In this document: positions 1 to 11,296 of the stretch, one piece after another
Layout: each line of letters starts with the position of its first letter
How positions within the stretch are numbered: the first letter of the stretch is position 1
Assembly (NCBI GenBank): GCA_018806915.1
Contig: JAGKQI010000016.1
Location: forward strand, 124,001 to 188,000
From: Phytophthora colocasiae
Taxonomy: Eukaryota > Oomycota > Peronosporomycetes > Peronosporales > Peronosporaceae
Direction of reading: 5' to 3'
Length of the DNA: 64,000 nt
The notes under the pieces: generated by a model
Told to the model about the DNA's origin: nothing
Databases searched by the model: none
Seen by the model: only the letters and a program-made list of their open reading frames with translations
Translations under genes and position numbers: made by a program

Positions 1-2
1 TG

Positions 3-332
3 GGTGGTGTTCCAACATATATTGGTGCCAGCGCTGAGATCAAATTGACACTTGGGCCAAGAGTGGTATATATTGTGGATGTTTGGGTCGCGAATATTGG
101 TGAAGGAATTGACGTGCTTCTGGGAATGGGTTTTATGTTTGCTGCTGGAGTGAGAATTAGCGCTCGTGAAGGTCTGGTGTCGTTACCAGATGAGGTAGTG
201 GTGATGATGTGTAATTGGGAACCTGGTGATCACATTGGTCGTAACAGGTCAGTTAGACCAAGCGAGGCTGTCCTTCTGAGTCCGGGTGAGGAGTTTATTG
301 TCCGAATTGACTATGGCCCAACGAACCCCTAG
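3..332 (+). pseudogene. gypsy aspartic protease, C-terminal part
   Basis: The reading frame is open from the window edge. The segment with DVLLGMGFMFAAGVR matches the C-terminal half of retropepsins in this lineage; the minus-strand element carries the equivalent DAILGMDFMIPAGVR. The catalytic D(T/S)G is upstream of the window. A TAG at 330-332 ends the frame, but the same frame continues directly into reverse transcriptase. This single stop is therefore a nonsense mutation or, less likely, a readthrough site. Confidence 0.6.
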
Positions 333-3203
333 AGGGAAGTCGTGTGGGCCGGACGTGGTGATCGCTGGGTTACCCAGCTGATCTATGCGGCTCGATCTTG
401 GCCTGTGGCCGTTCGCGTGGTAAATATCTCTGATAAGAACACGTGGGTCAATGAACTCTCCGATGTTGCGAGGATCGTGGAATATGGTTTCTACCCAAGG
501 CATGGGCGTTTCGTGCGTCCAGGTTCCGCTGCTTATCGTGACTGGGAAGTTCTGATTCTGGAAAGCACCCCGTCACCAGAGACTAAGAAACGTATGAAGA
601 GAGAGGCGGAGTTAGAGGCTCTGATGCCGCAACCCCCGTGTGTAGATCGCCCAGACTACCCATGGCCGACTGGAATACTGCAACGTCCAAGGTTTGATAA
701 CGCTCGAGTGCAGTTCGTGAAACCAGAGTCACCACCGACCGTGAAACGAGTACGCTTCGCCCTGGATGCATTCACCCAGACGGAGGATGGTTGCAATGGT
801 GAATCAACGGGAAGTGCGGACATCAGTACAGATACCAGAGATTTGGAAACATTCTCTGAAAGTACTTCACATACCGACCCTGGTGACTCGTCCGTTGCTA
901 TCGACGATGACGTCCTTGACTCAAAGCCTGAGTGTCTCTTAGGAGACCCTCAGACCCCTGAGTTACCCGTGGATGATTTCGACTTAATGGATGAATCTTG
1001 GGATATCCCCATTCAGGGGATGCCTGGAACGCCGATGGAAAAGTTACGAGTGGAATACGAGCGGTGTATGAACGTTTCGAGCGAAGAATTAGACTTGGAG
1101 CCAGGTGTATATATGCGAGAAGGCACGGAACTCCTTGCCCAATTACGCGATCAATTGGTCATGCTACCAGAGCTGGAAGAGTTGACACCAGAGTGTGATA
1201 TTGATAGCGCTGATGTTGGAGAACCGGGAAAGACGACCCCAGAAATGGAGAAGAAACTGCGTGATATTCTGAGGCACCACAGGAAAATATTCCTGGGAGA
1301 TGGCAATGCGGCGCCCGCACCAGCAAGGGGCGTGGTCTGTGATCTGGATGTGGGAGATGCCAAGCCGGTAGCTCAACGTCCGAGATCCGTCGCTCCTCAT
1401 CTCATGCTGAAGGTGTACGAGCTTCTAAAGAAACTCCTCGAAACTGGTTTGATCGAGTACTCCAACTCGCCGTGGGCATCTCCTATTGTGATCGTTCTCA
1501 AGAAGAATGGTGTTGACATACGAATGTGCATCGACTATCGCATTGTGAATGGCTTCATTCAACTGTCGCGCTACCCTCTACCTCTTATTGACGACCTCCT
1601 AATTGGTTTTGAGGCTAGCGGTTTCTGGGCGATCAGGATGACGGAGCGTGCACGACTGATATCAGCTTTCATTTGCCCCTTTGGGCATTTTCAGTGGGTA
1701 AGGATGCCGTTTGGTCTGAAGAACGCCCCTTTTGTGTATCAGGCTATGTTGGACAATTGCCTGTGGGGATTCGTGAGACTGTCACCAGAAGAAGAAGCTG
1801 AAGTTGATGCGGAGGTTCTGGAATTCCTACAACTCCAGCCTCAGGACTCTGAGAAGCATCTTTCAGACTCTGATAACCATACTCCGATTTCAGAGATGCC
1901 AGCACTCACAAGTCAGATGACCGTCTTTCAGAGGAATATTCCCGTCCCCACATGCATGGGCCCAGTCCTGGGGAGGAGTTTATACATCGACGACATCGCA
2001 CATGGAGCACCGACTTGGGACCAATTATGTGACGACTTGAACGCCCTGCTTTTCAGACTTCGCTATTGGAACATTTCTGTGAGTTTGCCCAAGAGCGAGT
2101 TCGGGAAGTTGTCGATACCGTACCTATCCCACGAAATCAGTGCCGAGGGTCTGAGGGCAACACCCAAGATCGTCAAAGGAGTTGAAGGACTGCCCTTTCC
2201 GTCTACGTTGAAGGGGGTACAGAGTTTCATGGGAAGCCTCAATTATTACAACAAGTTTATTGAGGATTTACCGGTGATCGCTGCTACTCTCTATGAGTTG
2301 ACAGACGAGCAGATTCGTGCTGGACGAGACCTGACTCGTGCGAAAGAGGCATTCGAGATTCTGAAACGCAAGATAGAGTCTACCCCACTACTCAGACATC
2401 CAGACCGAACCAGACCGTTTGTTGTCATTCCGCATGCGAACCCTTGTGCTGCTTCAGCAGTCTTGGGACAAGAATATGAGGGAATAATACACCCGGTCCG
2501 GTTCACGGGTCGTGTCCTGAACGACGCCGAACTCAGGTATCATATCGCTGAGAAGGAGGTGATTGCGATCCTCAGAGTTTTGGAAAACTTCAGAGCTCTG
2601 GTGGAGTCAAGTCTGGTGATTGTGGTCTATACTAGATACTCTGTTCTGAAATGGCTGCTAACATCGAATTCCACCGACGGCAGAAACGTCAAGTGGGGTC
2701 TGAAGTTGTCGCAGTGGAACTTGGAGATTCGCCGGATTCAGCGTGATGAAGACGGACTCCCAGCTATACTCGGCGCAGGCATTACCCCCAGGGAGCATCT
2801 GGACGAAGTCTCTGAAAATCTGATCCCAGTCAAGGGGCGAGTCAAGCCGCCAGTTCCTATCAGTGTGGAAATGTTGGAAGCAGATTATCAGGGTTATGTT
2901 CTGAGTTTTGATGGTGCCGCAAAGACGTCTACTCGTCTAGGAAGCTGTGGGTGTATACTCTGGGAACTCCCGGGGTGGAGTGTTCTGGACGCCCGAGGAT
3001 TCCCCCTGTCGGACGTCACGGTGAACGATTCAGAGTACTGTGGCCTGAATTATGGTCTGAAGATGGCGCTCGAGCACGAAATACAGGAGCTGGTGGACTC
3101 ACGCATCGCGATACAACAGGCTCAGGGACTGATCAACTGCAATCAGCCTAACTTGCAACGGAGGTTAGCCGAATTTGAGTCTCTGAAAACCAAGTTTCTC
3201 TGA
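333..3203 (+). pseudogene. gypsy reverse transcriptase and RNase H
   Basis: About 950 residues with an acidic linker, then the RT fingers and palm (IRMCIDYRIVN, PFGLKNAPF, YIDD at 1983-1994), then an RNase H with LSFDGAA and a downstream SEY. Around 1600-1635 the text runs straight into ASGFWAI, and the residues that normally hold the motif A catalytic Asp are absent, which looks like a short in-frame deletion. About 65 residues rich in Glu, Ser and Asp separate the PFGLKNAP motif from YIDD, far more than in standard Ty3 RTs. The frame ends at 3203 just before the RNase H tail, which continues in another frame. RT is probably dead. Confidence 0.85.
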
Positions 3204-3205
3204 AG

Positions 3206-4162
3206 TTGGTACATGTGAAGCGCGAGTTCAACCAAGCGGCAGATTACCTGACCTCGAAGACTTTGACCCTTGGGGAAGCTTGGCGAGTACAAGATGAGGA
3301 TGAACTTATGCACCTGCGACTGGTATCCAAAGTTCATGAGAGACTGATGAAGCCTTGCTCAGCCCCGGACATGGAAGCTCAAGAGTCAAAGATATCAGAC
3401 TCTGAAAATAATGCGTCACCAGAGTCTGAGAATGTTTTCGATCCGGAATCCGCACCCCTGCCTCGATCGGTCAGAGTGTTGATTGCTGTAACCCGTGCCC
3501 AAGCTCCGCCTGACGCTAATCTGCCTGAGGATGATGACGAACGAGAACCTTTGGGGCCTATGGAGTTCCAGGCAGAACGCTGGCGACGGATCAAGGCGCA
3601 TCAGAGCCAGGACCCGTACTTGGTTGAACTCATGAAATTTCTGAAAGGCGACGTGGGAGATTTACCACGACCCCGAGTCAGGAAGCTTGCCAGAGTTGCT
3701 GAGGACTTCGTTCTGGATTCCAGAAATGTACTATATCGCCTGAGTCGCGCTACTCGAGAGCGGCCCCGGGACAATGTTGACGAACTCAGACTGGTGGTTC
3801 CCAGAGACTTGTATCCAGACCTGTTACACTATGCTCATGAAGACTACCAAGGTGAACATCAAGGAATCAGGAGAACCTTTGAGAAGCTGAGTTCGGAGTT
3901 TTACTGGTTGGGTATGTATGCTGATGTGGAGAGATTTGTGAAGGAATGCGTGGACTGCGCCAGTGGCAAGGGGCGACCCCCAAATCCTGGACCGTCCCCT
4001 GGAAATATTGAGCCCAGCCGGCCGTTTGAAGTGGTGTCTATGGATTTTGTGACCCACATGCCGAAATCGGCACGTGGAAACACATTTCTCTTGCTGTTCC
4101 AGGATATGTTTTCAGGATACGTGAAGTGTCACCACTGCTCAGGATGTAGCAGAGGCTTATGA
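3206..4162 (+). pseudogene. gypsy RNase H tail and integrase N-terminal half
   Basis: Begins with HVKREFNQAADYLTSKTL, the usual end of RNase H in these elements, so it is a frame-shifted continuation of the preceding segment. An acidic linker follows. Then comes an integrase zinc-binding domain (two His and C-x2-C between about 3830 and 3965) and the start of the catalytic core with its first Asp (MDFVTHMP, near 4035). The frame breaks at 4162 shortly after DMFSGYVK, where a small deletion has removed part of the core. Confidence 0.8.
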
Positions 4163-5207
4163 GGAACGCGTTTTCAGAAACTTTGGAGCTAGCTCTCTGA
4201 TTCGTCATGATCAAGATCCTCGCTTTATGAGTGAGGTGTTCAAGTGTTTCAGGGAACTTTTGGGTAGCAGACAACGAGCTACTCTAGGATACCGGCCTCA
4301 AGCCAACGGCCAGCAAGAGAGATCAGTACAGACTGTGGTGCGCGCGATTAAGGCATATATCTCTGAAGCTGATCAAAGTGACTGGGATGATCACGCCGAA
4401 CGTCTGATGTTTGCCCTGAATACGTCATTTGATGCCACCCGTCTGGAAACGCCTTTCTACCTGGTACATGGTTGGGATGCTCACGGGACGGTGTCCGCTA
4501 TGCTTGGACCCAAGCCATCGGCGACTCAGGAGCGAACCGCGTACGAATGGAGAAGGAAGATGCAACGAGACTATAGCTATGCTCTGGCATGTGCCGAAGA
4601 TCTCCAGAAGAAGGCCAAGCGTGACCGGTCTGAAGAACAGACCAGAAAGTGGAACGAGTTATCAGAGCGTCTGAAGTCAGGTTTCGCTATAGGCGACGCC
4701 GTATGGCTCTACATCCCTAAGGTACAAACGGGATTGAGCAGAAAACTAGCACACATGTGGCACGGACCCTTCAGGATCGAGGAGATACTGGATGATTTCA
4801 GAATACGACTCAAGGTTGAAGATACCGGCTACCGCGTGAACCCCTGGGTACATGTGAGCCGTCTGAAGCCAAGGGCTCTGTTCCCCAGACGACCCACGGT
4901 GGAGCTCCAGATTCCAGAAGATGATGACTTTGACGCCGCCCTGTTACCAGAAGATAGTTGGGAACCTGATACTGAAAACGACGAGTATGAAGTGGAGAAG
5001 ATTCTGGATACCCGCTGGAACAAGCGTACCAGGATGTCCAGACGCCTGCGCGAATATCTGATTAAGTGGAAAGGTTACGATGAAACTGAGTGGTTACCGT
5101 TATCGAAGTTGAACTGTGGGGCATTACTTTACGAATTCAACCAGAGTGCACGAGCACGAGCCCGTTTTCAGGCGATGCAGGCTGGAGACGATCACCCCAG
5201 AGTCTAA
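4163..5207 (+). pseudogene. gypsy integrase C-terminal half with chromodomain
   Basis: Opens in a third frame with the second catalytic Asp (HDQDPRF) and the catalytic Glu after YRPQANGQQE. A basic C-terminal integrase region follows (LAHMWHGPFRIEEIL, WVHVSRLKPR). A chromodomain lies at about 4985-5140 with YEVEKILDTR, YLIKWKGYDETEWLP and a terminal helix. In chromoviruses this domain is thought to steer insertion to marked chromatin. The stop at 5205-5207 is followed by a hairpin and then the opposite-strand gene. Confidence 0.85.
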
Positions 5208-5210
5208 TAA

Positions 5211-5284
5211 CTCTGAAAACACATCTAGAAGTCTGATATCTGAAAGATTTCAGACATTGACTTTTAGAGTGTGTGTTTTCAGAG
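5211..5284. repeat. nested inverted repeat between convergent genes
   Basis: Outer arms CTCTGAAAACACA (5211-5223) and TGTGTTTTCAGAG (5272-5284) are perfect complements. Inside lies a second perfect palindrome, TCTGAAA-GA-TTTCAGA (5239-5254). The structure starts 3 bp after the pol stop and lies about 290 bp before the 3' end of the antisense gene. It could form a hairpin in either transcript and act as a shared end signal; that role is an inference. Confidence 0.6.
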
Positions 5285-5577
5285 ACCTATTTCTGAAATT
5301 CGTGCGTTTGGATATGTGATCGACCATGTTACTGCTTATATAAAACGACTGTGTGAATGTGAATGTGGAATTGATTTTGTGGAGAGTTAAGCGCTGAGGG
5401 ATACAAGGTTACTAGCAATGAGATGATGAGAAGAAATGTGATTACGTGGAATGATATTGAAAGATTAAGGGATTAGGTAGCTACACTGAGGCCAGGGTTT
5501 ACGTCACGAATGCAGACAACTATTTGGCTTCTCGAAAATGCAGCCTTCCTGTGGGCGCCATGGTGGACACCTGAGCT

Positions 5578-8500
5578 TCAGTAGCGAAGGGAGATCGGGT
5601 TCTCAGAACGCTCCGTAGGTGTCAAATGATCCTTCTTGACGTCAGCGGGGACGTACTGGAGCCACTCTTCGTCCACATTCACCGTGGCCCATTGCATCCG
5701 AGCAGGCTCAATCGCATCCAAGTCACCCAGTTGCGTCTCCAGACTCAGACACTTGGGCCCCCCCAGCTCTGCGACTCTGGGATCTTGCCAGATCCAAAGG
5801 CAGGACTTGTCTGGGACAACCCAGATACCAGGCTCTGAAAGCAACGACTCTGGGAAATCTTTGTGCCCCAGGACCTTTCGGATGAGGGCGTTGTGTTCAC
5901 GAATCATGGCGGCTCGACGCATGGACCAGTACTTGTGAAGCTCCGCAGACTTGTCGTCAGCCTCAACATCCATGGTCACCCAATGCGTTCGCTCCCAGAA
6001 GGCTTGAGCGTGCTTCTTCATGCTGCGCACAATGTCTTCTACGTCAGCCAACACCATGGGTCCCAGTTCGTCCCGCTTGTGGAAGTAAAATTCTGAGAAT
6101 CTGTTGTCGAACATGACTTCCCAAGGGGCGCGCTTCTTGCGGATGACCGCACAGTACCCCTCAGAGTCCCAGCGCTTCTTGAGGATGGCACATGAGTGCT
6201 TGTGTACCTCGTAGTCTGGGAAACCCAATGTCTGGCCCGTTGTGGTCCTAGTGGAGCTCACTCGCTGTACTCTGATGCCATAGTACAACCAGGAGAATGC
6301 CTCACAGTCTGGTGTTTCCACCACCTGGAGCTCCTTGACCGTCAGAGAATTGTAGGGCTTGGATACCAGACTACGTGCCTTCCCTGAAGAACCCTTGGAC
6401 TTCGACCCACTTCCACTGGTGGATTTCGGGCGAGACTTGGGACTGGTATGGGCTTTCACGGATGCGATACTTCTCTTGGACTTCTTGGTGGGGATGATAG
6501 GTCCATCGTCAGAGTCTGAGTCGTCATCAGAGTCCCGGGGACGCTTGGAGCCAGGACGTGGGTGGTCATCAGACTTCTTGTCTCCAGACTTCTTGATCCC
6601 AGACTTCTTATCTTGAGACTTCTTGTCTTCAGACTTGTCGCTCTCGGAATCGCTGTCGTCAGACGCACCGTCATCTGAGCTCCCGTCGTCATCTTCGTCT
6701 CCAGATTCGACCACACCAGAATCTTTGTAATCAGGGTCGTCCTTGAGGTCATCGGCAGTGGACTCAACGTCACTCTCCGGGTAATTCACGTGACCATCCA
6801 GGTCACCCCAGGCCGCAGGCTCAGTACCAGCCGAGATGTGACGATCCACCACCTCATCAGCCATCTGGTAGTAGACCTCAGGGACATATTTGGCCCAAGG
6901 AGTGGAATCCAGACGACGGGAAAATACCAGACTCACCAACATCTGGACAAAAACCGGACTGCTAAAGAGACTGTGAGCTTCCTTGTCAGACGCTAACCAC
7001 TCCATGGCCTTATCATACTTGATCCCAGACAGCAGAGCTTGGCGGAGGTCAGGGCGGACTTCTTTCCAGACCACGTCACCAGGGAGCCTCTTGTGCACTT
7101 CAGACTTTGCCACCTTGGAACCTGCATTCGCCGAAAGCACCGAGTCTTCGACGGGCTTGTGTCCGGAAGGACGATGCTGCAAATTCTTGAGGTCCCACTT
7201 GAACGGCTGCTTAGGAGATGATTTCAGAACCTGGGACTTCGGCGGGTATGACAGATACCGTGGGCTCTCGCTCTTGGACTCCGAGGCCTTAGCACTTGGG
7301 CGGGTGAGATCCAGAACTCTGGTACCCTTCGCAGCTTCCTCGGCAGCCTGACGAGCTCGTTCTTCAGAGAGCCGTTTCTTGAAGTCAGGAACGGGCTTCT
7401 TCCGCGCGTCCAAGGCTGTCACATTGATGATAGTCGTCCAGTTATCCGGGACGATGGTGTCCTCTTGGTATGACACCAGAAGGTCATGAAGCCGATCCCA
7501 ATTACCAGAGATTTCAGAATTCTCTTGTAAGAACTCTGAGAATCCCCACGGATCTGTGGGCTTGACCTCAGGACGCGACTTCAGAATCGAGACCTGCGCT
7601 TGAAGATCAGCGACTTGAGACTTCAGAGCTGCCTTGTCTGACTTCAGAGCTTCCACTTGGTCCTGGTAGTGAGCCTTGAGGTCCTGAATCTCCGAAGCCA
7701 TGCGTTTTTCTACCACACCGGCGTCTTGTTGGGCACACTTGAGCTCGTGTTTCCAGTATTGGCAGTGGAGTACCCACTCGCGCTTGATTTCTTCACACTC
7801 GGAGCGCGCTGCGGCCGCATCGATCAAGGCGACGCTGTTCTGAGAACCAACACGTTCTCGAAGGCGGCGGTGAGCAGCAGCCATGAGTTTCAAGCATCCA
7901 GCCGTCCGAAAAACCTTCTCGGCAAGTCGGGTGGGGGAGACGTGAGAAACCAGAGATCCCAGTTCCCGGCGAACATCCACAGATGACGTCTGAGCATCTA
8001 GAGTGCGTACATCCGGAGTTTGGGCACATGGAGACACAACCTCGTCGGGATCGAAGCTTGGGATCACTCGCTCCAGCTCCCGGAGGTCTTCATCAGTGAG
8101 TGCCTCATAACCCACGAGTACACAGGGGCCCCCATACGCATTCGCTATGTGGCGCCCTCTTCTGAAGTCCTCAGCTCGCGCCGGGGTACTCACCAGAAAG
8201 ACACGTCCCTCCGGTCTCACGTTGGGAGCGACATAATTCTGGGGAACATCAGAGTCCCCCAACGCCGTGACTTGGTCTCCTGTGGGTGTCACCAGACCCT
8301 GACGAAACAGCCGATCGACCTCTTCTGTGGACAAAAGCCGTGGAGCACCAAAGGCTCGCGGTCTGAAGACACCAGGAGTTCCCTCAGAGAATTCAGAGTG
8401 AGATTCTCCACGTGAAGCCACCAGTGGCGAGAGATCACCAGAACCGGCCGCGTTCATGTCACCACCAGGGAGGTCCTCAATCGGGCCATCGACCTGTGGG

Positions 8501-8868
8501 TCTGTAGGCTTGGATACATGGGCTGGGGCGCTAGGGCTGCCACTTGGCGACGTGGCCGAACCAACATCTCCACCCTGCGATATACTGGCAGTTGCCGAAG
8601 CAGGACAAGTGCCTGTGGCGTCGCCTGCCACCCCACTCGCTGGGGCGTTTGAGCTCAGGGAAGTATTTGTTTCCTCAGTCATGAGCGAAAGGACGGAGGT
8701 TTGAAAATGATCGCCTGTTGGGCGAGTCAAGTTCAAGTTTCTGAGTCTGAGAGAATCAGATTGTGCGACAGGACACCAGAGACTCTGAAAACCAGGCAAC
8801 TGGCAAAGAGTTGCAGCTACGCTACGCTCTGAAAACCGTCTATCAGAATGTTTGATAGGCCTGGTCAT
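5578..8868 (-). CDS. element-borne antisense gene: coiled coil, acidic linker, conserved C-terminal domain
   Basis: A single open frame of 1,096 codons opposite to pol; a second ATG at 8682 would give about 1,034 residues. I recognise no enzyme family. Visible parts: a Ser/Ala/Thr-rich N-terminus; a folded-looking block with YGGPCVLVGYEALTDED; a heptad-rich coiled coil at about residues 345-430; a very acidic Ser/Asp/Lys tract with DKKSGDKKSDD repeats at about 700-795 and a basic KKSKR nuclear-signal-like stretch; and a Trp/Tyr-rich C-terminal domain at about 910-1085 (QAFWERTHW, LHKYWSMRRA). The same C-terminal pattern recurs in the antisense gene of the element at 17.9-20.3 kb, so it belongs to the elements. 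An open frame this long inside an otherwise broken element is notable. Plant elements such as Grande and Retand carry antisense genes at the same position. A host gene captured by chance is less likely. Confidence 0.6.
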   Translation of the reverse strand: MTRPIKHSDRRFSERSVAATLCQLPGFQSLWCPVAQSDSLRLRNLNLTRPTGDHFQTSVLSLMTEETNTSLSSNAPASGVAGDATGTCPASATASISQGGDVGSATSPSGSPSAPAHVSKPTDPQVDGPIEDLPGGDMNAAGSGDLSPLVASRGESHSEFSEGTPGVFRPRAFGAPRLLSTEEVDRLFRQGLVTPTGDQVTALGDSDVPQNYVAPNVRPEGRVFLVSTPARAEDFRRGRHIANAYGGPCVLVGYEALTDEDLRELERVIPSFDPDEVVSPCAQTPDVRTLDAQTSSVDVRRELGSLVSHVSPTRLAEKVFRTAGCLKLMAAAHRRLRERVGSQNSVALIDAAAARSECEEIKREWVLHCQYWKHELKCAQQDAGVVEKRMASEIQDLKAHYQDQVEALKSDKAALKSQVADLQAQVSILKSRPEVKPTDPWGFSEFLQENSEISGNWDRLHDLLVSYQEDTIVPDNWTTIINVTALDARKKPVPDFKKRLSEERARQAAEEAAKGTRVLDLTRPSAKASESKSESPRYLSYPPKSQVLKSSPKQPFKWDLKNLQHRPSGHKPVEDSVLSANAGSKVAKSEVHKRLPGDVVWKEVRPDLRQALLSGIKYDKAMEWLASDKEAHSLFSSPVFVQMLVSLVFSRRLDSTPWAKYVPEVYYQMADEVVDRHISAGTEPAAWGDLDGHVNYPESDVESTADDLKDDPDYKDSGVVESGDEDDDGSSDDGASDDSDSESDKSEDKKSQDKKSGIKKSGDKKSDDHPRPGSKRPRDSDDDSDSDDGPIIPTKKSKRSIASVKAHTSPKSRPKSTSGSGSKSKGSSGKARSLVSKPYNSLTVKELQVVETPDCEAFSWLYYGIRVQRVSSTRTTTGQTLGFPDYEVHKHSCAILKKRWDSEGYCAVIRKKRAPWEVMFDNRFSEFYFHKRDELGPMVLADVEDIVRSMKKHAQAFWERTHWVTMDVEADDKSAELHKYWSMRRAAMIREHNALIRKVLGHKDFPESLLSEPGIWVVPDKSCLWIWQDPRVAELGGPKCLSLETQLGDLDAIEPARMQWATVNVDEEWLQYVPADVKKDHLTPTERSENPISLRY

Positions 8869-8899
8869 GATACACAGCTTGGAGAAAGTTCCGCACTGA

Positions 8900-10300
8900 T
8901 GGATCGTGACCAGGAGGGGCGGTTGACATGATGTTAATTCCGATTTTCGAGCGACAGGTGGATATTACGTTATGATGTGATTGGTTATACTATGGGTTAT
9001 AAGCGAAAGGGACTTTGGGACGTGGCCGTACCCGTGCGACATCTGTGGAAGATTGTGGATAAACCTTCGCCTGACTGTAAGGGGCCCAAAGGACCAGAAG
9101 TGTACTTCAGAGTGTGCACAACTCTGAAGGTCAACTACACTCTGTCTGGTCACCGGACTTTCCCCGACGATGAGTGCCTAAGTTCTGGCGGAAAGTCTCT
9201 CAGAAGAACGTATCTCTGAGAGACCTCATCCCGTTACCGTCCAGCGCGACGATGGATGGTTCAAGGATTCACACATTTACCCGCAGAGACCAAGTATCGC
9301 GCGCCGGACGCCGCGCACCCGCGCAACCCTCAAGATCTTTATGTACGTTGAAGCATTAGTGCTCCGTACTCTGGTTTCGTACTCAAGACTCTGGTATCTC
9401 TAACTCTGAGTGACTAAGACTCTGAAAAGCAAGTGACATCAGACTCTGAAAACCAGGATACCAGATTCTGAAACCACCGAAGATCCAAGACCATACTGAA
9501 ACCAAGTGAACCCAAGTTCAAGTCACGCATTCAAGTGATTACTGACCTGCACATCCCCCGTAATGACGTCTCTACCTGTCAACCCATCAATATCGGCTGC
9601 ACAGACTGCATACTGAGATCAAGTCAAGATATCTTATATATACAAGAGCCAAGTGTACCTGAGATATGAAGACTGACTGCATAAAGGACGCAAAAGACGA
9701 CAAGAAGGAGAGAGTTACCAGAGATATATGATAGTTATGAGGAAGATAAACGATAAACAGAGTTCAATTTGCCTTGCTAACCCACAAGTCCGCTTGTATT
9801 TCTGTTTGCAAGGCCACTGCGTCAAGGATTGTTGCCGCGTGATCTCCACCAAATTCAATCCCCTTAGGTGGAGATCAGGTAACGTAGAGACCTGAAAGGA
9901 CCCGCCTATTCCATATCCTAGTTGGGTCGTTTGTTTTGTCTCTAGCGGTAGCCCATTTCATATTGCTCGTTTGGACAGGCTCTGGAAACTAGACAGTCGT
10001 TTTCAGAGTGCAAGGTAGACTGTTATATATAGCCGATTGTATTGGTTTATATTTTCCCTCTATACTAGAGGGTGGTGCGCCAACGTAAAGGGATACCAGA
10101 CAGACCAGGTGTCTGGTAGCAAGTCCCTAGTTGACCTGGAGTGTTAGCCCACCGTTCAAGGGCCTAGAAAGAATAAGAACGGCTGTATATATTTGTATAT
10201 TTTCGAACTCTGTATATTGGTCGTTTATCTCTGAAAGTCGGGTATCTCGGTTCTGGATTTGCGATGTTTAGACACCGATTTCAGACTTTCTCTGGTATAT
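8900..10300 (+). other. non-coding 3' region of the gypsy element, probable LTR
   Basis: No credible gene. The stretch repeats the motif ACTCTGAAAA several times (for example 9415-9480), as does the element body. It has TATA-like sites (TTATATATA at 9634-9642 and TATATAT near 10023) expected of an LTR promoter. GATCTCCACC at 9841-9850 pairs perfectly with GGTGGAGATC at 9867-9876 across a 16-base loop. I could not fix TG...CA ends or target duplications. Confidence 0.4.
9841..9876. repeat. perfect 10-bp stem-loop
   Basis: GATCTCCACC and GGTGGAGATC are exact complements around 16 bases, in the presumed LTR or leader of the gypsy element. Function unknown. Confidence 0.45.
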
Positions 10301-10325
10301 TAACCTCTTTTCGACCGCCGACTCC

Positions 10326-10348
10326 CTGGAAAACACTTTGTTTTCCAG
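10326..10348. repeat. short perfect palindrome
   Basis: CTGGAAAACA and TGTTTTCCAG flank three bases. It lies in the sequence between the end of the first gypsy element and the truncated pol end of the second, near a likely insertion border. Confidence 0.35.
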
Positions 10349-10438
10349 AGATTCCGACTCCCAAGCGCTCCTGGAAGGATTTCCTGAATACCGACACCAG
10401 ACTCCAAGGGAACCCCAACTCCTCTTCACAACACATTC

Positions 10439-11296
10439 TCAGACTCCGGCGAGGGTCATATTTCCCAAGACAACGAACCCACGAGGATACCGCAAGGTAC
10501 CACACGCCAACCTACCGTTGTACGGCCCTGAAAACCCCTTTTCAGTAGTCGTATAACTAGGGTTCACTATACGCCCCCTGCTCCGCGACCAAAGTTTCAC
10601 CGAATTCGCGACAGATCCCTTCGCAAGATCCATCCGGACCCCAGCCGGGATCATGAAGTCCATACCCAGGATCGCATCTTGTCCAGAGAGATCTCCGATC
10701 CAAATATCGAAAAAGTAGACCAAGTATCCTGCAAGCGTGATCTTGATCCTTGTTCTCCCTTCGGTAGTATACACGTTATCCCCGATCCCAACACACTCCT
10801 GTCTATGACTATTGTCAAAGTGGCACCCAACCTTACGAGCAAAGGCGGTATCCAAGATGGATACCTCGGCGCCAGTGTCCACGAGCAAGTTCGCTCTTTC
10901 ATGATTGATCTTGCCTGAGATCTTGGCTTGGCGGAACCATTTTCCTGGTGCGTGGTATTTCCAGTACCCCCTGGATTCTCCTTCCTTGAGATCTAAGGCC
11001 ACCTCCGCACCAGATCGAGAGAACTCATCGACCCGGGGAAGGCTCGCGACCCTAGCAGTATACGAATGCAACTTACATGTATTACCGCGTAGATCCGGAC
11101 CCTCCCTATCTTGATCTCTCGATTTCTTGTTCACATATGCATATATGCAGTACTCAGAACGCTCGGCTCGTACCGGTTTCCAAACCGGCGAGCGTCCTAG
11201 TTTAACATCTTTTCCACCTTCTCGGGGAACAGTCCGGCGTGCCGTGTCGGATCGTACCACTTGCGGATCTGGTTGTAGAACTCTTCCATGGGGCAT
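10439..11296 (-). pseudogene. gypsy aspartic protease (retropepsin), truncated pol
   Basis: Overlaps the end of gag in another frame, as expected for a gag-pro frameshift arrangement. It shows the catalytic LLVDTGAEVSIL, the flap region and the DAILGMDFMIPAGVR strand pair that end a retropepsin. After about 10,610 the predicted text no longer resembles polymerase linkers, and no RT follows. The protease core itself is open and its active-site motif intact. Confidence 0.8.

Larger units (their letters stand above)
1..9840 (+). mobile_element. Ty3/gypsy (chromodomain) LTR retrotransposon, 5' truncated by window
   Basis: In order on the plus strand I read the end of a retropepsin, reverse transcriptase (YIDD), RNase H, an HHCC-type integrase and a C-terminal chromodomain. 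A long opposite-strand gene follows, then a non-coding TATA-containing stretch that should hold the 3' LTR. The 5' LTR and gag lie outside the window, so LTR comparison was impossible and the right border (about 9.84 kb) is a guess. The pol frame has one internal stop, a frame change near 3200, and a small deletion plus frame change near 4160, so this copy is not autonomous. Confidence 0.75.

Noticed and set aside
5578..8868. Antisense gene as a retroviral env
   Set aside because: No signal peptide, transmembrane helix or cleavage site; orientation is opposite to pol.
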